From Candidatus Symbiothrix sp. (GTDB taxonomy: Bacteria > Bacteroidota > Bacteroidia > Bacteroidales > Azobacteroidaceae): a stretch of DNA of 14,893 nt. Under the pieces are notes generated by a model, which saw only the letters and a program-made list of their open reading frames with translations, made no database searches and had not been told where the DNA came from. Position numbers and translations under genes: made by a program. The stretch covers positions 1-14,893 of the forward strand of contig JAITXK010000183.1 of assembly GCA_031284765.1 (NCBI GenBank), read 5' to 3'. This document shows, in pieces, positions 1 through 6,925 of the stretch (position 1 is its first letter; each line of letters opens with the position of its first letter).

Positions 1-270
1 AACGGACAACAATTGCAATCCTGCCCCGCGAGACTGCAACCGGTGGCCGGGACACTCCGAAGTTATCCCAATCCCACATCGGGAATTGTAACGATTGAAA
101 GTGCAAGCATTCAAACAGGCGATAAAATAGAATTGTACGATACGCATGGGCAATTGGTACATCAATTTTCCGCCAGAAAAAATCAAACGACAATCAATCT
201 GTCTTTCTTGCCGAAAGGAACATACATTTTGAAAGTCAACAACAAACAAGCGAAGATAATTAAAAATTAG
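1..270 (+). CDS. C-terminal fragment of a T9SS-secreted protein (type A sorting domain)
   Basis: The reading frame is open from base 1 and ends at TAG 268-270, so only the last 89 residues of a larger protein are present and its main function cannot be told. The visible part matches the type A C-terminal sorting domain of the type IX secretion system: a YPNPTSG motif opens it, followed by beta-strand segments around VTIESAS and IELYDTHGQLV, and it ends with LPKGTYILKV and a short basic tail. In known members this domain takes the protein across the outer membrane and is removed or swapped for a surface anchor. A TTG at base 13 lies inside the frame and is unlikely to be a start, because the upstream codons continue the frame. 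The family call is firm; the cargo is unknown. Confidence 0.85.
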   Translation, partial: NGQQLQSCPARLQPVAGTLRSYPNPTSGIVTIESASIQTGDKIELYDTHGQLVHQFSARKNQTTINLSFLPKGTYILKVNNKQAKIIKN

Positions 271-274
271 AGAG

Positions 275-354
275 CGTCATTGCGAGTGTAACGAAGCAAT
301 CCAGTCTTTGACTGTATGTTTATACTGGATTGCTTCACTTCGTTCGCAATGACG
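275..354. repeat. Long imperfect palindrome, dispersed intergenic repeat type
   Basis: Two 31-base arms (275-305 and 324-354) are inverted copies matching at 26 of 31 positions, separated by an 18-base loop. The outer ends (CGTCATTGCGA) and inner ends (GAAGCAATCCAGT) pair perfectly; the five mismatches lie in the middle. It sits 4 bases after the stop of the sorting-domain gene. The core CATTGCGA...GAAGCAATCC resembles a short palindromic repeat I recall as scattered between genes in many bacteria. Transcribed, it would form a strong hairpin that could act as a terminator or mRNA 3' stabiliser, although no T-run follows. It encodes nothing evident. Confidence 0.8.
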
Positions 355-375
355 GACATATAAATATTAATATGT

Positions 376-1164
376 ATGAAAAATAGCATTATAATAACAG
401 TTTTTTTGTTTTGCACGAACGGATTAGCAGCGCAAATGCAGTACGGTAGCGAGTGGAACTTTCATGCGGGTGGCGGCAGTTCGATGTTCAAATTCAATTC
501 GGATTTGATGATGAATGAAAAAGAGCATTCCAAAGCAGGCATCGGCGGCAATCTGGGGGCCGATTACGCTCACTTTTTCTCGCCTTATTGGGGGGTGTCC
601 TTAGGCGTGGAGCTTGCGGTGTACAACCATTCAATCACATCGCCCAATATCCTTCGCACCGAACAGCAAATCGAAACACCGCCGGGTTTAACAGGCAATT
701 TTTACCTCCGCACCCAATACGACGGCATCATGGAAAAGCAAACCGCCACGCTGGTGCAACTGCCCCTCCTGCTGCGGTTACAACTGCCCCTCGGCAAGCA
801 TTTTTTCTCCCTTGCAGCAGGTGTAAAATACGGCATTCCCCTTTCTGCCTCCTACACGCAAACCATCAACACCGTGACGACCACCGGTTATTCCGACTAT
901 TTGCAACAAACCCTCGAAAATATGCCCAAGCATGGTTTTGAAACCCTGCACGATGTCCGGTTATCCGACAAACTAACACTGCCAAACAGCACTGTCATCG
1001 CATTGGAAACGGGTGTCAAGTGGCAAACCACAGAAAAATCTTCCCTTTACACAGGCATTTATCTGGATACAGGTCGTGCTTTGGGTATCAAACTTGGCTT
1101 CGCCCTGGGTAGTGGTCGCAAGTTGGGGCGTTCTGACAAGCCGGTGCCGTTGTGGGGGGATTGA
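376..1164 (+). CDS. Predicted outer-membrane beta-barrel protein
   Basis: The 262-residue product starts with a likely signal peptide (residues 1-20: basic MKN, hydrophobic IIITVFLFC, cleavage near GLAAQ). The rest is rich in alternating-hydrophobicity strands with Gly and aromatic residues, such as YWGVSLGVELAVY, FSLAAGVKYGIPL, SSLYTGIYLDTG and LGIKLGFALGSG. This is the pattern of the small outer-membrane beta-barrel (PorT/OmpA-barrel-like) proteins common in Bacteroidota. The chosen ATG places the signal peptide exactly at the N-terminus. One oddity is that the C-terminus is a charged tail (RSDKPVPLWGD) rather than a final aromatic residue. It lies downstream of a T9SS cargo gene, but a role in secretion is only a guess. 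Base composition is clearly richer in G+C than the cassette that follows. Specific function is unknown. Confidence 0.7.
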   Translation: MKNSIIITVFLFCTNGLAAQMQYGSEWNFHAGGGSSMFKFNSDLMMNEKEHSKAGIGGNLGADYAHFFSPYWGVSLGVELAVYNHSITSPNILRTEQQIETPPGLTGNFYLRTQYDGIMEKQTATLVQLPLLLRLQLPLGKHFFSLAAGVKYGIPLSASYTQTINTVTTTGYSDYLQQTLENMPKHGFETLHDVRLSDKLTLPNSTVIALETGVKWQTTEKSSLYTGIYLDTGRALGIKLGFALGSGRKLGRSDKPVPLWGD

Positions 1165-1197
1165 TTCATAAAAGATTAAAACTTTTTGTTTGGTAAT

Positions 1198-1226
1198 TTT
1201 GAATGTCTGAAATTATAGTATCTTTG
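1198..1226 (+). promoter_or_regulatory. Bacteroidota-type promoter for the DUF262 cassette
   Basis: A perfect -7 box TATCTTTG (TAnnTTTG consensus) lies at 1219-1226, with a TTTG at 1198-1201 as the -33 element, 17 bases away (slightly short of the usual 19-21). The start codon is 17 bases after the -7 box, so the leader would be very short. This is the only clear promoter in front of the three-gene cassette. Confidence 0.6.
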
Positions 1227-1243
1227 TAGCAAATTCAAAAAAA

Positions 1244-2404
1244 ATGGCAGGATACAGTATCGAAGAAAAAAATGATATTGAAATAGAAGAAGGGAATGAG
1301 AATGTAAAAAATGAAATTCCTTTTGATCCCAATGATATCTCTATCAACATTGTACCACGAACAATTGGGCAAATTGTTGATATGTTGCGATATGGCGAAA
1401 TATTGATTCCTTCTTATCAACGATTACCTAATTTGTGGAGTGAAAAGAAAAAAAGCAGATTTATTGAGTCGTTGATGTTAAGTTTGCCAATTCCACTCTT
1501 TTATTTTGACGAATCCGAAGATAAAAAGTGGCGAGTTATTGATGGTTTACAACGGATTAGTACATTGGAGCATTTCATAATTTTGGGCGATGAGCAAAAT
1601 CAAGAGACTAAAACGATTAGTGGAAACAAACAGCCGCTAATTCTTCAAGATTTGGAATTTAAAACAGAATTCAATGGAAAAAAATGGTCGAATCTACCTC
1701 GTGATGTGCAAAGAAGAATCGAAACCAATCAGGTGACTATAAACTTAATTGGGAAAGGAACTCCTGATGAAGTCAAATACAATATATTCAGTCGTATAAA
1801 TCAAGGTGGAGAAGAATTAACGGCACAAGAAATCCGTACCGCTCTTTTTCAAGGTTATCGAATTGATTTTATAGAGAAGTTTGTTTCTGACCAAACAGAT
1901 GCGGGTAAAAGTTTTTTGAAAGCAACTAATAATTCTGTTTCTTCCAAACGACAAGATGATCTGGATTTTGCTACACGATTTTTGAGTTTTTATCTGTTGG
2001 GTTATGAAGAATATGAACCGGATATGGACACTTTTTTAACAAAGGGGACAAAATCTATTCCAACAGAACCGGAACAACAAGAAAAAATACTCGGGAATTT
2101 TCAAAAAGCAATGGATTTGTCTTATAATGTATTTGGCAAAGATGACTTTAGGAAAACAGAACGAGTTAAATTTAAGTTTATCAATAAACCATTATATGAA
2201 ATTATTAGTGTTAAGTTTGCTAAACTCAATCATTTGCAACAAGAAAAACTGATGCAGCAAAAGAAAAACTTTAGAAATGATTTCAGCCAGTTGCAACAGA
2301 ATGATTCTTTTTGGGATGCTATCACGACAAGTACTGCAAGTAAGGATAAAGTAAAGAAAAGGCATGAATTATTTTCTGATTTATTAAATAAATACACCGT
2401 ATGA
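1244..2404 (+). CDS. DUF262 (ParB/sulfiredoxin-like, GmrS-type) protein
   Basis: This 386-residue protein carries the signature motifs of the DUF262 family. IPSYQR (55-60) and LPIPLFYF (81-88) precede D100-G-L-Q-R104-I-S-T-L, the counterpart of the DGQQR nucleotide-binding or hydrolysis motif, and FSRINQGG (182-189) with LTAQEIRTALF follows. Related domains occur in the GmrSD/BrxU type IV restriction enzymes and in SspE, where they hydrolyse nucleotides or sense modified DNA. The usual second Q of DGQQR is L here. The C-terminal part (about 230-386) is helical and charged, and no HNH/DUF1524 nuclease domain is visible, so this is a stand-alone DUF262 protein. The N-terminus is acidic. Its stop overlaps the start of the next gene by 4 bases (ATGA), implying translational coupling with the ATPase. 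Codon use is strongly AT-rich relative to the upstream barrel gene. Family is firm; substrate is unknown. Confidence 0.85.
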   Translation: MAGYSIEEKNDIEIEEGNENVKNEIPFDPNDISINIVPRTIGQIVDMLRYGEILIPSYQRLPNLWSEKKKSRFIESLMLSLPIPLFYFDESEDKKWRVIDGLQRISTLEHFIILGDEQNQETKTISGNKQPLILQDLEFKTEFNGKKWSNLPRDVQRRIETNQVTINLIGKGTPDEVKYNIFSRINQGGEELTAQEIRTALFQGYRIDFIEKFVSDQTDAGKSFLKATNNSVSSKRQDDLDFATRFLSFYLLGYEEYEPDMDTFLTKGTKSIPTEPEQQEKILGNFQKAMDLSYNVFGKDDFRKTERVKFKFINKPLYEIISVKFAKLNHLQQEKLMQQKKNFRNDFSQLQQNDSFWDAITTSTASKDKVKKRHELFSDLLNKYTV

Positions 2405-3528
2405 TACGAAGTTTTGAATTAAATAATTTCAAATCGCACAAGGATACCCAATTGGATTTTTCTAATTTGACCGTGTTGTGTGGAGCAAACAGTAGTGGAA
2501 AATCTTCAGTTATACAAGCATTATTGTTATTAAGGGAGTCATTTTTCAATAAATCTCAATTTGATTATTTGGACTTAAAATCAAATCCGGTTACTATTGG
2601 TACGGCTAAAGATGCTTTGTATCAATTTAGTGCAAAAGATGAGATTAAATTCAAAATAGAAACGACTCATCAAAAGATGATTTTTGATTTTGCAATAAAA
2701 GAACCAACCAAAACGCTGATACCTAAATCAAGCCACTCTTTTGACGTCGATCAATTAGAAAAAGAACCGTTATTCGACAAAAACTGTCAATTTATCAGTG
2801 CCGCCCGTCTTGGACCTCAAGGTACTTATTTAAAAGACGATGTAGTTGTCGATGTTTATAATCAAATATCAGTAACAGAAGGACAAGCAGAGTATTTTAT
2901 CCACTTTTTGCAAAGACATAAAGATGATGAGGTGTTACCTGAATTATGCTCAAAACACGTTGAATTTACAGACCTGTTTTCTCAAGTTACTGCCTGGGAA
3001 AGGGAGATAAGTTCGGGAGTAAATATAATTGTTAAGGACATTGGAATACTTGGTTATGAATTGAAATATCAATTCAATACAAAAGAGGGCAAAACGGATG
3101 AATTTAGTGCGAAAAATGTAGGCTTTGGATTATCGTGTGCAATGCCTGTAATTGTTGCCATATTATCATCAAGGCCTAACGAGTCGATATTATTCATTGA
3201 AAATCCTGAAGCGCATTTACACCCACGTGGACAAGCCAAATTGGCAGAACTAATCTGTTTGGCAGCGCAAGCAGGTGTTCAAATAGTTATAGAAACGCAC
3301 AGCGACCATATAATTAATGGTATTTTGGTGCAATGCAAGAAGTTTGAAGAGCAAAAAGGTGGCATTTCCAAAAATAATATATCTGTACATTATCTCAATA
3401 TGGATGAAGAAAAGCATTGCTCTGTTGCAGAGAGAGTTAACATAGAAGACAATGGGCGTATCATCTATCCTCCAAAAGGATTTTTTGACCAATTCACCAT
3501 TGATCGTAAACACTTGATGGGATTTTAA
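2401..3528 (+). CDS. AAA/ABC-type ATPase, DUF3696-like (OLD/RecF-like fold)
   Basis: The 375-residue product begins IRSFELNNFKSHKD, the N-terminus typical of SMC/RecF/OLD-like ATPases. Walker A is GANSSGKSS (28-36, K34). A signature-like stretch NVGFGLSCAMPVI is at 239-251, Walker B is ILFIENPE (263-270) with a glutamate-rich end followed by AHLHPRGQ, and an ETHSDH switch histidine motif is at 298-303. The C-terminal block NGRIIYPPKGFFDQF (351-365) resembles the DUF3696 tail. No TOPRIM nuclease is attached. Such ATPases act as DNA- or phage-sensing motors paired with a separate effector. It is coupled to the upstream DUF262 gene by an ATGA overlap and followed after one base by the third gene. 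Start choice is supported by that overlap. The exact trigger and partner contacts are inferred, not seen. Confidence 0.88.
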   Translation: MIRSFELNNFKSHKDTQLDFSNLTVLCGANSSGKSSVIQALLLLRESFFNKSQFDYLDLKSNPVTIGTAKDALYQFSAKDEIKFKIETTHQKMIFDFAIKEPTKTLIPKSSHSFDVDQLEKEPLFDKNCQFISAARLGPQGTYLKDDVVVDVYNQISVTEGQAEYFIHFLQRHKDDEVLPELCSKHVEFTDLFSQVTAWEREISSGVNIIVKDIGILGYELKYQFNTKEGKTDEFSAKNVGFGLSCAMPVIVAILSSRPNESILFIENPEAHLHPRGQAKLAELICLAAQAGVQIVIETHSDHIINGILVQCKKFEEQKGGISKNNISVHYLNMDEEKHCSVAERVNIEDNGRIIYPPKGFFDQFTIDRKHLMGF

Positions 3529-3529
3529 A

Positions 3530-4297
3530 ATGTATTCAGACTTTCATTTCTATATTGACCTGAATTGGGAAGATAGCATTGACAAAACAGTTGATGTTTA
3601 TTTAAAAGAATTGTATCAACTGGTTGAATTGGCTTATCAGCACAAGGCGACGGTTTATTATAGTGAAAAACAATTGCAAGATTTTGCTAAGCAAATGAAT
3701 GATTTAGACAGTAATTTTTCAAGTTCTTACGGTAATCAATTAGATATTATCATTGAAAATGCACTGAAAGCAACGCAAAATTCTTACATTTTTGAAGTCT
3801 GTTTTGCACAAGAAAATACAAGTATTCATAAAGTTGACAATATTCTTTCTTCTGTGAATTTACACGACAAAATATCAATAATTTCATTTTCAAACAGTTT
3901 AGAGTGCTTTTTATCGGTAAAATCAGATACTGACTTTTGTAAAATTGAATGTAAAAATTTGAATAACAAGAATGATATTGTTGTTTGGATTCCTACACAA
4001 CGTATAAGAACATTCAATCTCAACCCCAAACATGGCGAAAACGGACAAGGTAACCAACTGAATGCTTCTCCATTGCTTTGTTCAAAAAGAGAAGCTCAAA
4101 TGCTCTTAAAAACAGCTATTCCCTGTTTTTTAGATAGAGAAAAAAATATGTATAACTTTGATGAAGAAAAGAATACCTATATAATCTTTTTTTATGAAGG
4201 GGATAATGCACAAAATCAATGGCATGGCTTTCATGTAAATACCAAGGACTGGGCAAAAGAAATACCAAACTATATTCGTAAATATTTTGGAAAATAG
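3530..4297 (+). CDS. Uncharacterised third protein of the DUF262-ATPase cassette
   Basis: I do not recognise this 255-residue protein. It has no signal peptide or membrane segment and looks cytosolic. The N-terminal half opens with FHFYIDLNWED and a helical stretch (about 19-56), then beta/alpha segments (SYIFEVCFA, ISIISFSNSLECFLSV). The most striking part is a polar loop, N166-P-K-H-G-E-N-G-Q-G-N176, followed by SPLLCSKREAQMLLKTAI (180-197), then FFYEGDN (220-226) and WHGFH (231-235). The clustered His, Glu, Asp and Asn residues could form an active site or a binding surface, but no known nuclease motif is evident. Its ATG comes one base after the ATPase stop, so it belongs to the same transcript. 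Composition is as AT-rich as the two upstream genes. An effector or sensor role is inferred purely from context. Confidence 0.75.
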   Translation: MYSDFHFYIDLNWEDSIDKTVDVYLKELYQLVELAYQHKATVYYSEKQLQDFAKQMNDLDSNFSSSYGNQLDIIIENALKATQNSYIFEVCFAQENTSIHKVDNILSSVNLHDKISIISFSNSLECFLSVKSDTDFCKIECKNLNNKNDIVVWIPTQRIRTFNLNPKHGENGQGNQLNASPLLCSKREAQMLLKTAIPCFLDREKNMYNFDEEKNTYIIFFYEGDNAQNQWHGFHVNTKDWAKEIPNYIRKYFGK

Positions 4298-4386
4298 ACG
4301 GAAGTTTAGTTAATTATTTTTTTGAAGTACTCTCACTATCATTTAGCTTACTAACGTCATTCATTGGTTGCCAAATTTAGCCTTGG

Positions 4387-5514
4387 TTAGGATTTGGTGG
4401 CGCGGATTACCCCTCGGCGTAAATAGGGTGGGGCTAAACTGTAATCAATCAACGGGGTTAAACTGAGGAGATCAATCGACGGTGGAATTAATATCATATA
4501 TCCTTTGGAATATGCAGTATTGAATCCCTGCTCTTGCAATATTTGATTTAATACCAAAGCATCATCGGCTTGATGGTAGGCACAGATCGTTATTCGAAGA
4601 TTTTTTTGAGTTGTCATGAGCTTTTTAGCTCCCAATAACAATTGTCGTTCTGCGCCTTCAATATCTGCTTTTATGAAATTGATTTGTTTGTCATTGAAGA
4701 ATGTATCCAACGTGATGCACTTTTCATTATTAACATCCGAAACATAGTTATTGATAATGCTTACTTTCTCTTTCCAAGGCTCAAAAGTCTTTTGTAATGC
4801 TTCAATCCATTTTTCTTCACATTCAAACAAATATATTTTACTGGCCTTTTCTACATTTGTCAGCGCAAATATTCCTTCGGCAGTACCCACATCGGCAATA
4901 GCATCGTTGTCTTGAACATGAAAATCGACTGCTTCATACCGATGCGGTGAATCTATGTCTTGTTCAATTAAAAGTCCATTATAATATTCTTGTATTTGCG
5001 TATTATCCCATTCACGGGGAAAATACAACCGCTTATTTTCATGTAACACATAGTTCATATTACATTCTGCATCCTTATATACAGTTCTTTCCTGAATGCA
5101 TTTTGTTGAAAAATTATCATTAAATATTGCTAATGCGTGATGTTTGAGGAATTGAAGCACTTCTTGCTTTTCAATATCGTTCTGTTTCCGTAATTCTTGT
5201 TGAAGATATTTTACAATTCTTTTGCGTAAATCTTCTTGAGATTTTAGCTTTTTATACTTTTCAGGATCTCTAAATCGCCATAATTCAAGTTGAAACTCAA
5301 ATGGTACAGTTGTTATGTAAACATTTCTTCCCCATTCACTGATTTTATTCATATTTAATTTTTTTCTTGGCAACAAAGATAATATATATAAATCCAACTC
5401 TTTCCATAGATGCTGTTTTTTATTTTTTCTCAAAAATAAGCAATATTCACTGAATTGACCGGAAAACAGCGTATAAATTTTCGGCAGATGTCTCCACTTC
5501 GCTACGCTCGACAT
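4387..5514 (-). CDS. FkbM-family SAM-dependent methyltransferase
   Basis: The C-terminal half is a class I methyltransferase of the FkbM type: AdoMet-binding motif ADVGTAEGIFAL (207-218), acidic strand end IYLFECE (227-233), LDTFF (269-273) and the characteristic IKADIEGAE (281-289), then LRITICAYH. FkbM enzymes usually O-methylate sugars or polyketides, often for surface polysaccharides. No glycan genes lie beside it here, so the substrate is unknown. Residues 60-200 form a charged helical extension. The start is uncertain. The longest frame begins at 5514, but its first 11 or so codons lie inside a palindromic repeat. Met55 (5352) is an alternative, with a perfect -7 box 21 bases upstream of it. 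The long frame is kept because it stays open and protein-like (LWKELDLYILSLLPRKK) upstream of Met55. The gene is AT-rich like the neighbouring cassette and convergent with it. Confidence 0.85.
   Translation of the reverse strand: MSSVAKWRHLPKIYTLFSGQFSEYCLFLRKNKKQHLWKELDLYILSLLPRKKLNMNKISEWGRNVYITTVPFEFQLELWRFRDPEKYKKLKSQEDLRKRIVKYLQQELRKQNDIEKQEVLQFLKHHALAIFNDNFSTKCIQERTVYKDAECNMNYVLHENKRLYFPREWDNTQIQEYYNGLLIEQDIDSPHRYEAVDFHVQDNDAIADVGTAEGIFALTNVEKASKIYLFECEEKWIEALQKTFEPWKEKVSIINNYVSDVNNEKCITLDTFFNDKQINFIKADIEGAERQLLLGAKKLMTTQKNLRITICAYHQADDALVLNQILQEQGFNTAYSKGYMILIPPSIDLLSLTPLIDYSLAPPYLRRGVIRATKS
5374..5381 (-). promoter_or_regulatory. Possible internal -7 promoter box before Met55 of the FkbM gene
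   Basis: On the minus strand this is TATCTTTG, identical to the -7 boxes before the DUF262 gene and the glycogen-synthase-like gene. It lies 21 bases upstream of the alternative ATG at 5352. No good TTTG -33 element is visible at the usual spacing, and a six-base match can occur by chance in AT-rich DNA, so it is only suggestive. If real, the methyltransferase would be 321 residues long. Confidence 0.4.
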
Positions 5515-5520
5515 CTACCG
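5482..5520. repeat. Short palindromic dispersed-type repeat at the FkbM 5' end
   Basis: Two 11-base arms (CGGCAGATGTC at 5482-5492 and GACATCTACCG at 5510-5520) pair at 10 of 11 positions around a 17-base centre containing CTTCGCTACGCTC. The AGATGTC...CTTCG...CTCGACATCT layout matches a type of intergenic repeat I recall from environmental Bacteroidota genomes. It lies between the flotillin operon and the FkbM gene, where it could serve as a hairpin terminator. It also supplies the ATG and first codons of the longest FkbM frame (MSSVAKWRHLP). Confidence 0.65.
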
Positions 5521-5542
5521 ATGACCGTTAAACATCTAAATT

Positions 5543-6913
5543 TCAGATAGCATCATCCGCTGCCTCAGGCGCCGCCGGCAAATCCTTCCCCTTCAAATAC
5601 TCCGGCAAATTCATTCCTGCCTGATTGAATAAATCATTCAAGGGCGGGACGGATTTCATCAAGCCCGAAAGGAAATTAGCGGTAGAAGTAGTGCCGTCTT
5701 TGCTGTTGTTGCCGTCCCAAACGGTAATCTTGTCTATTTTGATGTTTTTAATGGCTTCGACTTGTGTTTTCACCAATTCAGGTAATTTTTCTATCAACAA
5801 TAATTGATATGCGCTTTGTGCATCGCCACCGGCGGCTTTCACCATCCGGTCATAACCTTCCGCCTGTTTGGTCAGAATTTCGTACAAACCGCGTGCTTCG
5901 GCATCCATCTTGGCGAAAATGGCATCGGCTTCACCCTTGGCATTTTCGCGAGTTTTTTCGGCTTCGGCTTGCGCTTCGATGATTCTCCGTTGTTTTTCAA
6001 TTTCTTCCTGAACGATGATGTTGGCTTGTTGCGTAGCACGTTCGCGGCTGGCGCGGGCTTCTTCCGCTTTTTGTTCGGCCAAATAGGCTTCTTGCAAAGC
6101 GTTGGCTTGTTGAACTTTTTCGGCGGTTACTGCAATTTTCAAGGCTTCCGCTTCTTTTTCACGGCGGGCGGCATCGGAATTGGCAATGTCGATTTTCGCG
6201 GTATTTTCGCCTTGAACGGCCGTTGCGTTGGCTTGCGAAGTACGGATACGGGTATCACGGACGGCTTCGGCTTGTCCGATTTCCCCGATTTTATCCTGTT
6301 CGGCTACCGAAACTTTTGCTTCGTTGATGGCTTTCGCAGCTGCTTCTTTTCCCAAAGCCATGATGTAGCCCGATTCGTCCTTGATGTCGGTGACGTTCAC
6401 GTTAATCAGTTTCAAACCAATTTTCTTTAATTCGGCTTCCACGTTTTTGGAGATGTTTTCCAGAAATTTATCGCGGTCGGAGTTGATTTCTTCAATCGAC
6501 ATGGTGGCGATAACCAGACGCAATTGTCCGAAAAGGATGTCACGCGCCAACTCTTGAATTTGGTCGGACGTGAGACCCAAAAGGCGTTCGGCGGCATTGT
6601 TCATACTGTCCGATTCGGTCGAAATGCCGACCGTAAAACGACAGGGGACATCCACGCGGATATTCTGCCGGCTCAAGGCATTGGTCAAATTGGCTTCGAT
6701 GGAAATCGGAATCAAACTCAAATAGGCATAATCCTGAATGACGGGCCAGATAAACGCGCCGCCGCCATGAATACATTTCGCGGATGAACCGCCGGTATTG
6801 CCGTACACCACCAATATTTTGTCCGACGGACAACGTTTGTAACGCGCAACTAACGACATAATCAGTATAAAACCGACTACGATTGCAAGAACAATTAAAT
6901 AAAAAGGATTCAT
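5543..6913 (-). CDS. Flotillin-like SPFH/Band 7 membrane scaffold protein
   Basis: The 456-residue product has an N-terminal hydrophobic anchor (about residues 4-24, LIVLAIVVGFILIMSLVA) followed by the SPFH domain (about 30-200: ILVVYGNTGG, IRVDVPCRFTVGIS, INVNVTDIKDESGYIMALGK). A long Ala/Glu/Lys/Gln-rich coiled coil follows (about 200-350, with EAEA, AEQKAEEARA and EAQAEAEKTRENAKGEADAI). The C-terminal region contains YQLLLIEKLPELVKTQVEAI. This architecture is that of bacterial flotillins (FloT/YuaG, YqiK), which oligomerise on the membrane and organise functional microdomains. It starts 12 bases after the stop of the NfeD/YqiJ-like gene, the classical partner, so the two form an operon. 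Length is usual for the family. Which complexes it scaffolds here cannot be told. Confidence 0.9.
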   Translation of the reverse strand: MNPFYLIVLAIVVGFILIMSLVARYKRCPSDKILVVYGNTGGSSAKCIHGGGAFIWPVIQDYAYLSLIPISIEANLTNALSRQNIRVDVPCRFTVGISTESDSMNNAAERLLGLTSDQIQELARDILFGQLRLVIATMSIEEINSDRDKFLENISKNVEAELKKIGLKLINVNVTDIKDESGYIMALGKEAAAKAINEAKVSVAEQDKIGEIGQAEAVRDTRIRTSQANATAVQGENTAKIDIANSDAARREKEAEALKIAVTAEKVQQANALQEAYLAEQKAEEARASRERATQQANIIVQEEIEKQRRIIEAQAEAEKTRENAKGEADAIFAKMDAEARGLYEILTKQAEGYDRMVKAAGGDAQSAYQLLLIEKLPELVKTQVEAIKNIKIDKITVWDGNNSKDGTTSTANFLSGLMKSVPPLNDLFNQAGMNLPEYLKGKDLPAAPEAADDAI

Positions 6914-6925
6914 TGGATGTATATT

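Noticed and set aside
588..941. Plus-strand open frame inside the beta-barrel gene
   Set aside because: It lies wholly within the barrel gene in another frame and its product is rich in Arg, His and Pro with no family pattern, so it is a shadow frame.
1244..2404. Calling the DUF262 protein a GmrSD restriction enzyme
   Set aside because: No DUF1524/HNH half is present in the protein or in its neighbours, so only the DUF262 family level is supported.
4371..4397. CCAAAT/ATTTGG inverted repeat between the convergent cassette and FkbM gene as a terminator
   Set aside because: Only 6 paired bases with a 15-base loop, overlapping the FkbM end and without a following T-run; too weak to call.
5804..6430. 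208-codon plus-strand frame opposite the flotillin gene
   Set aside because: It is antisense to the Ala/Glu coiled-coil region; its Phe/Gly-rich product is the expected mirror of that composition, and no promoter or family motif supports it.
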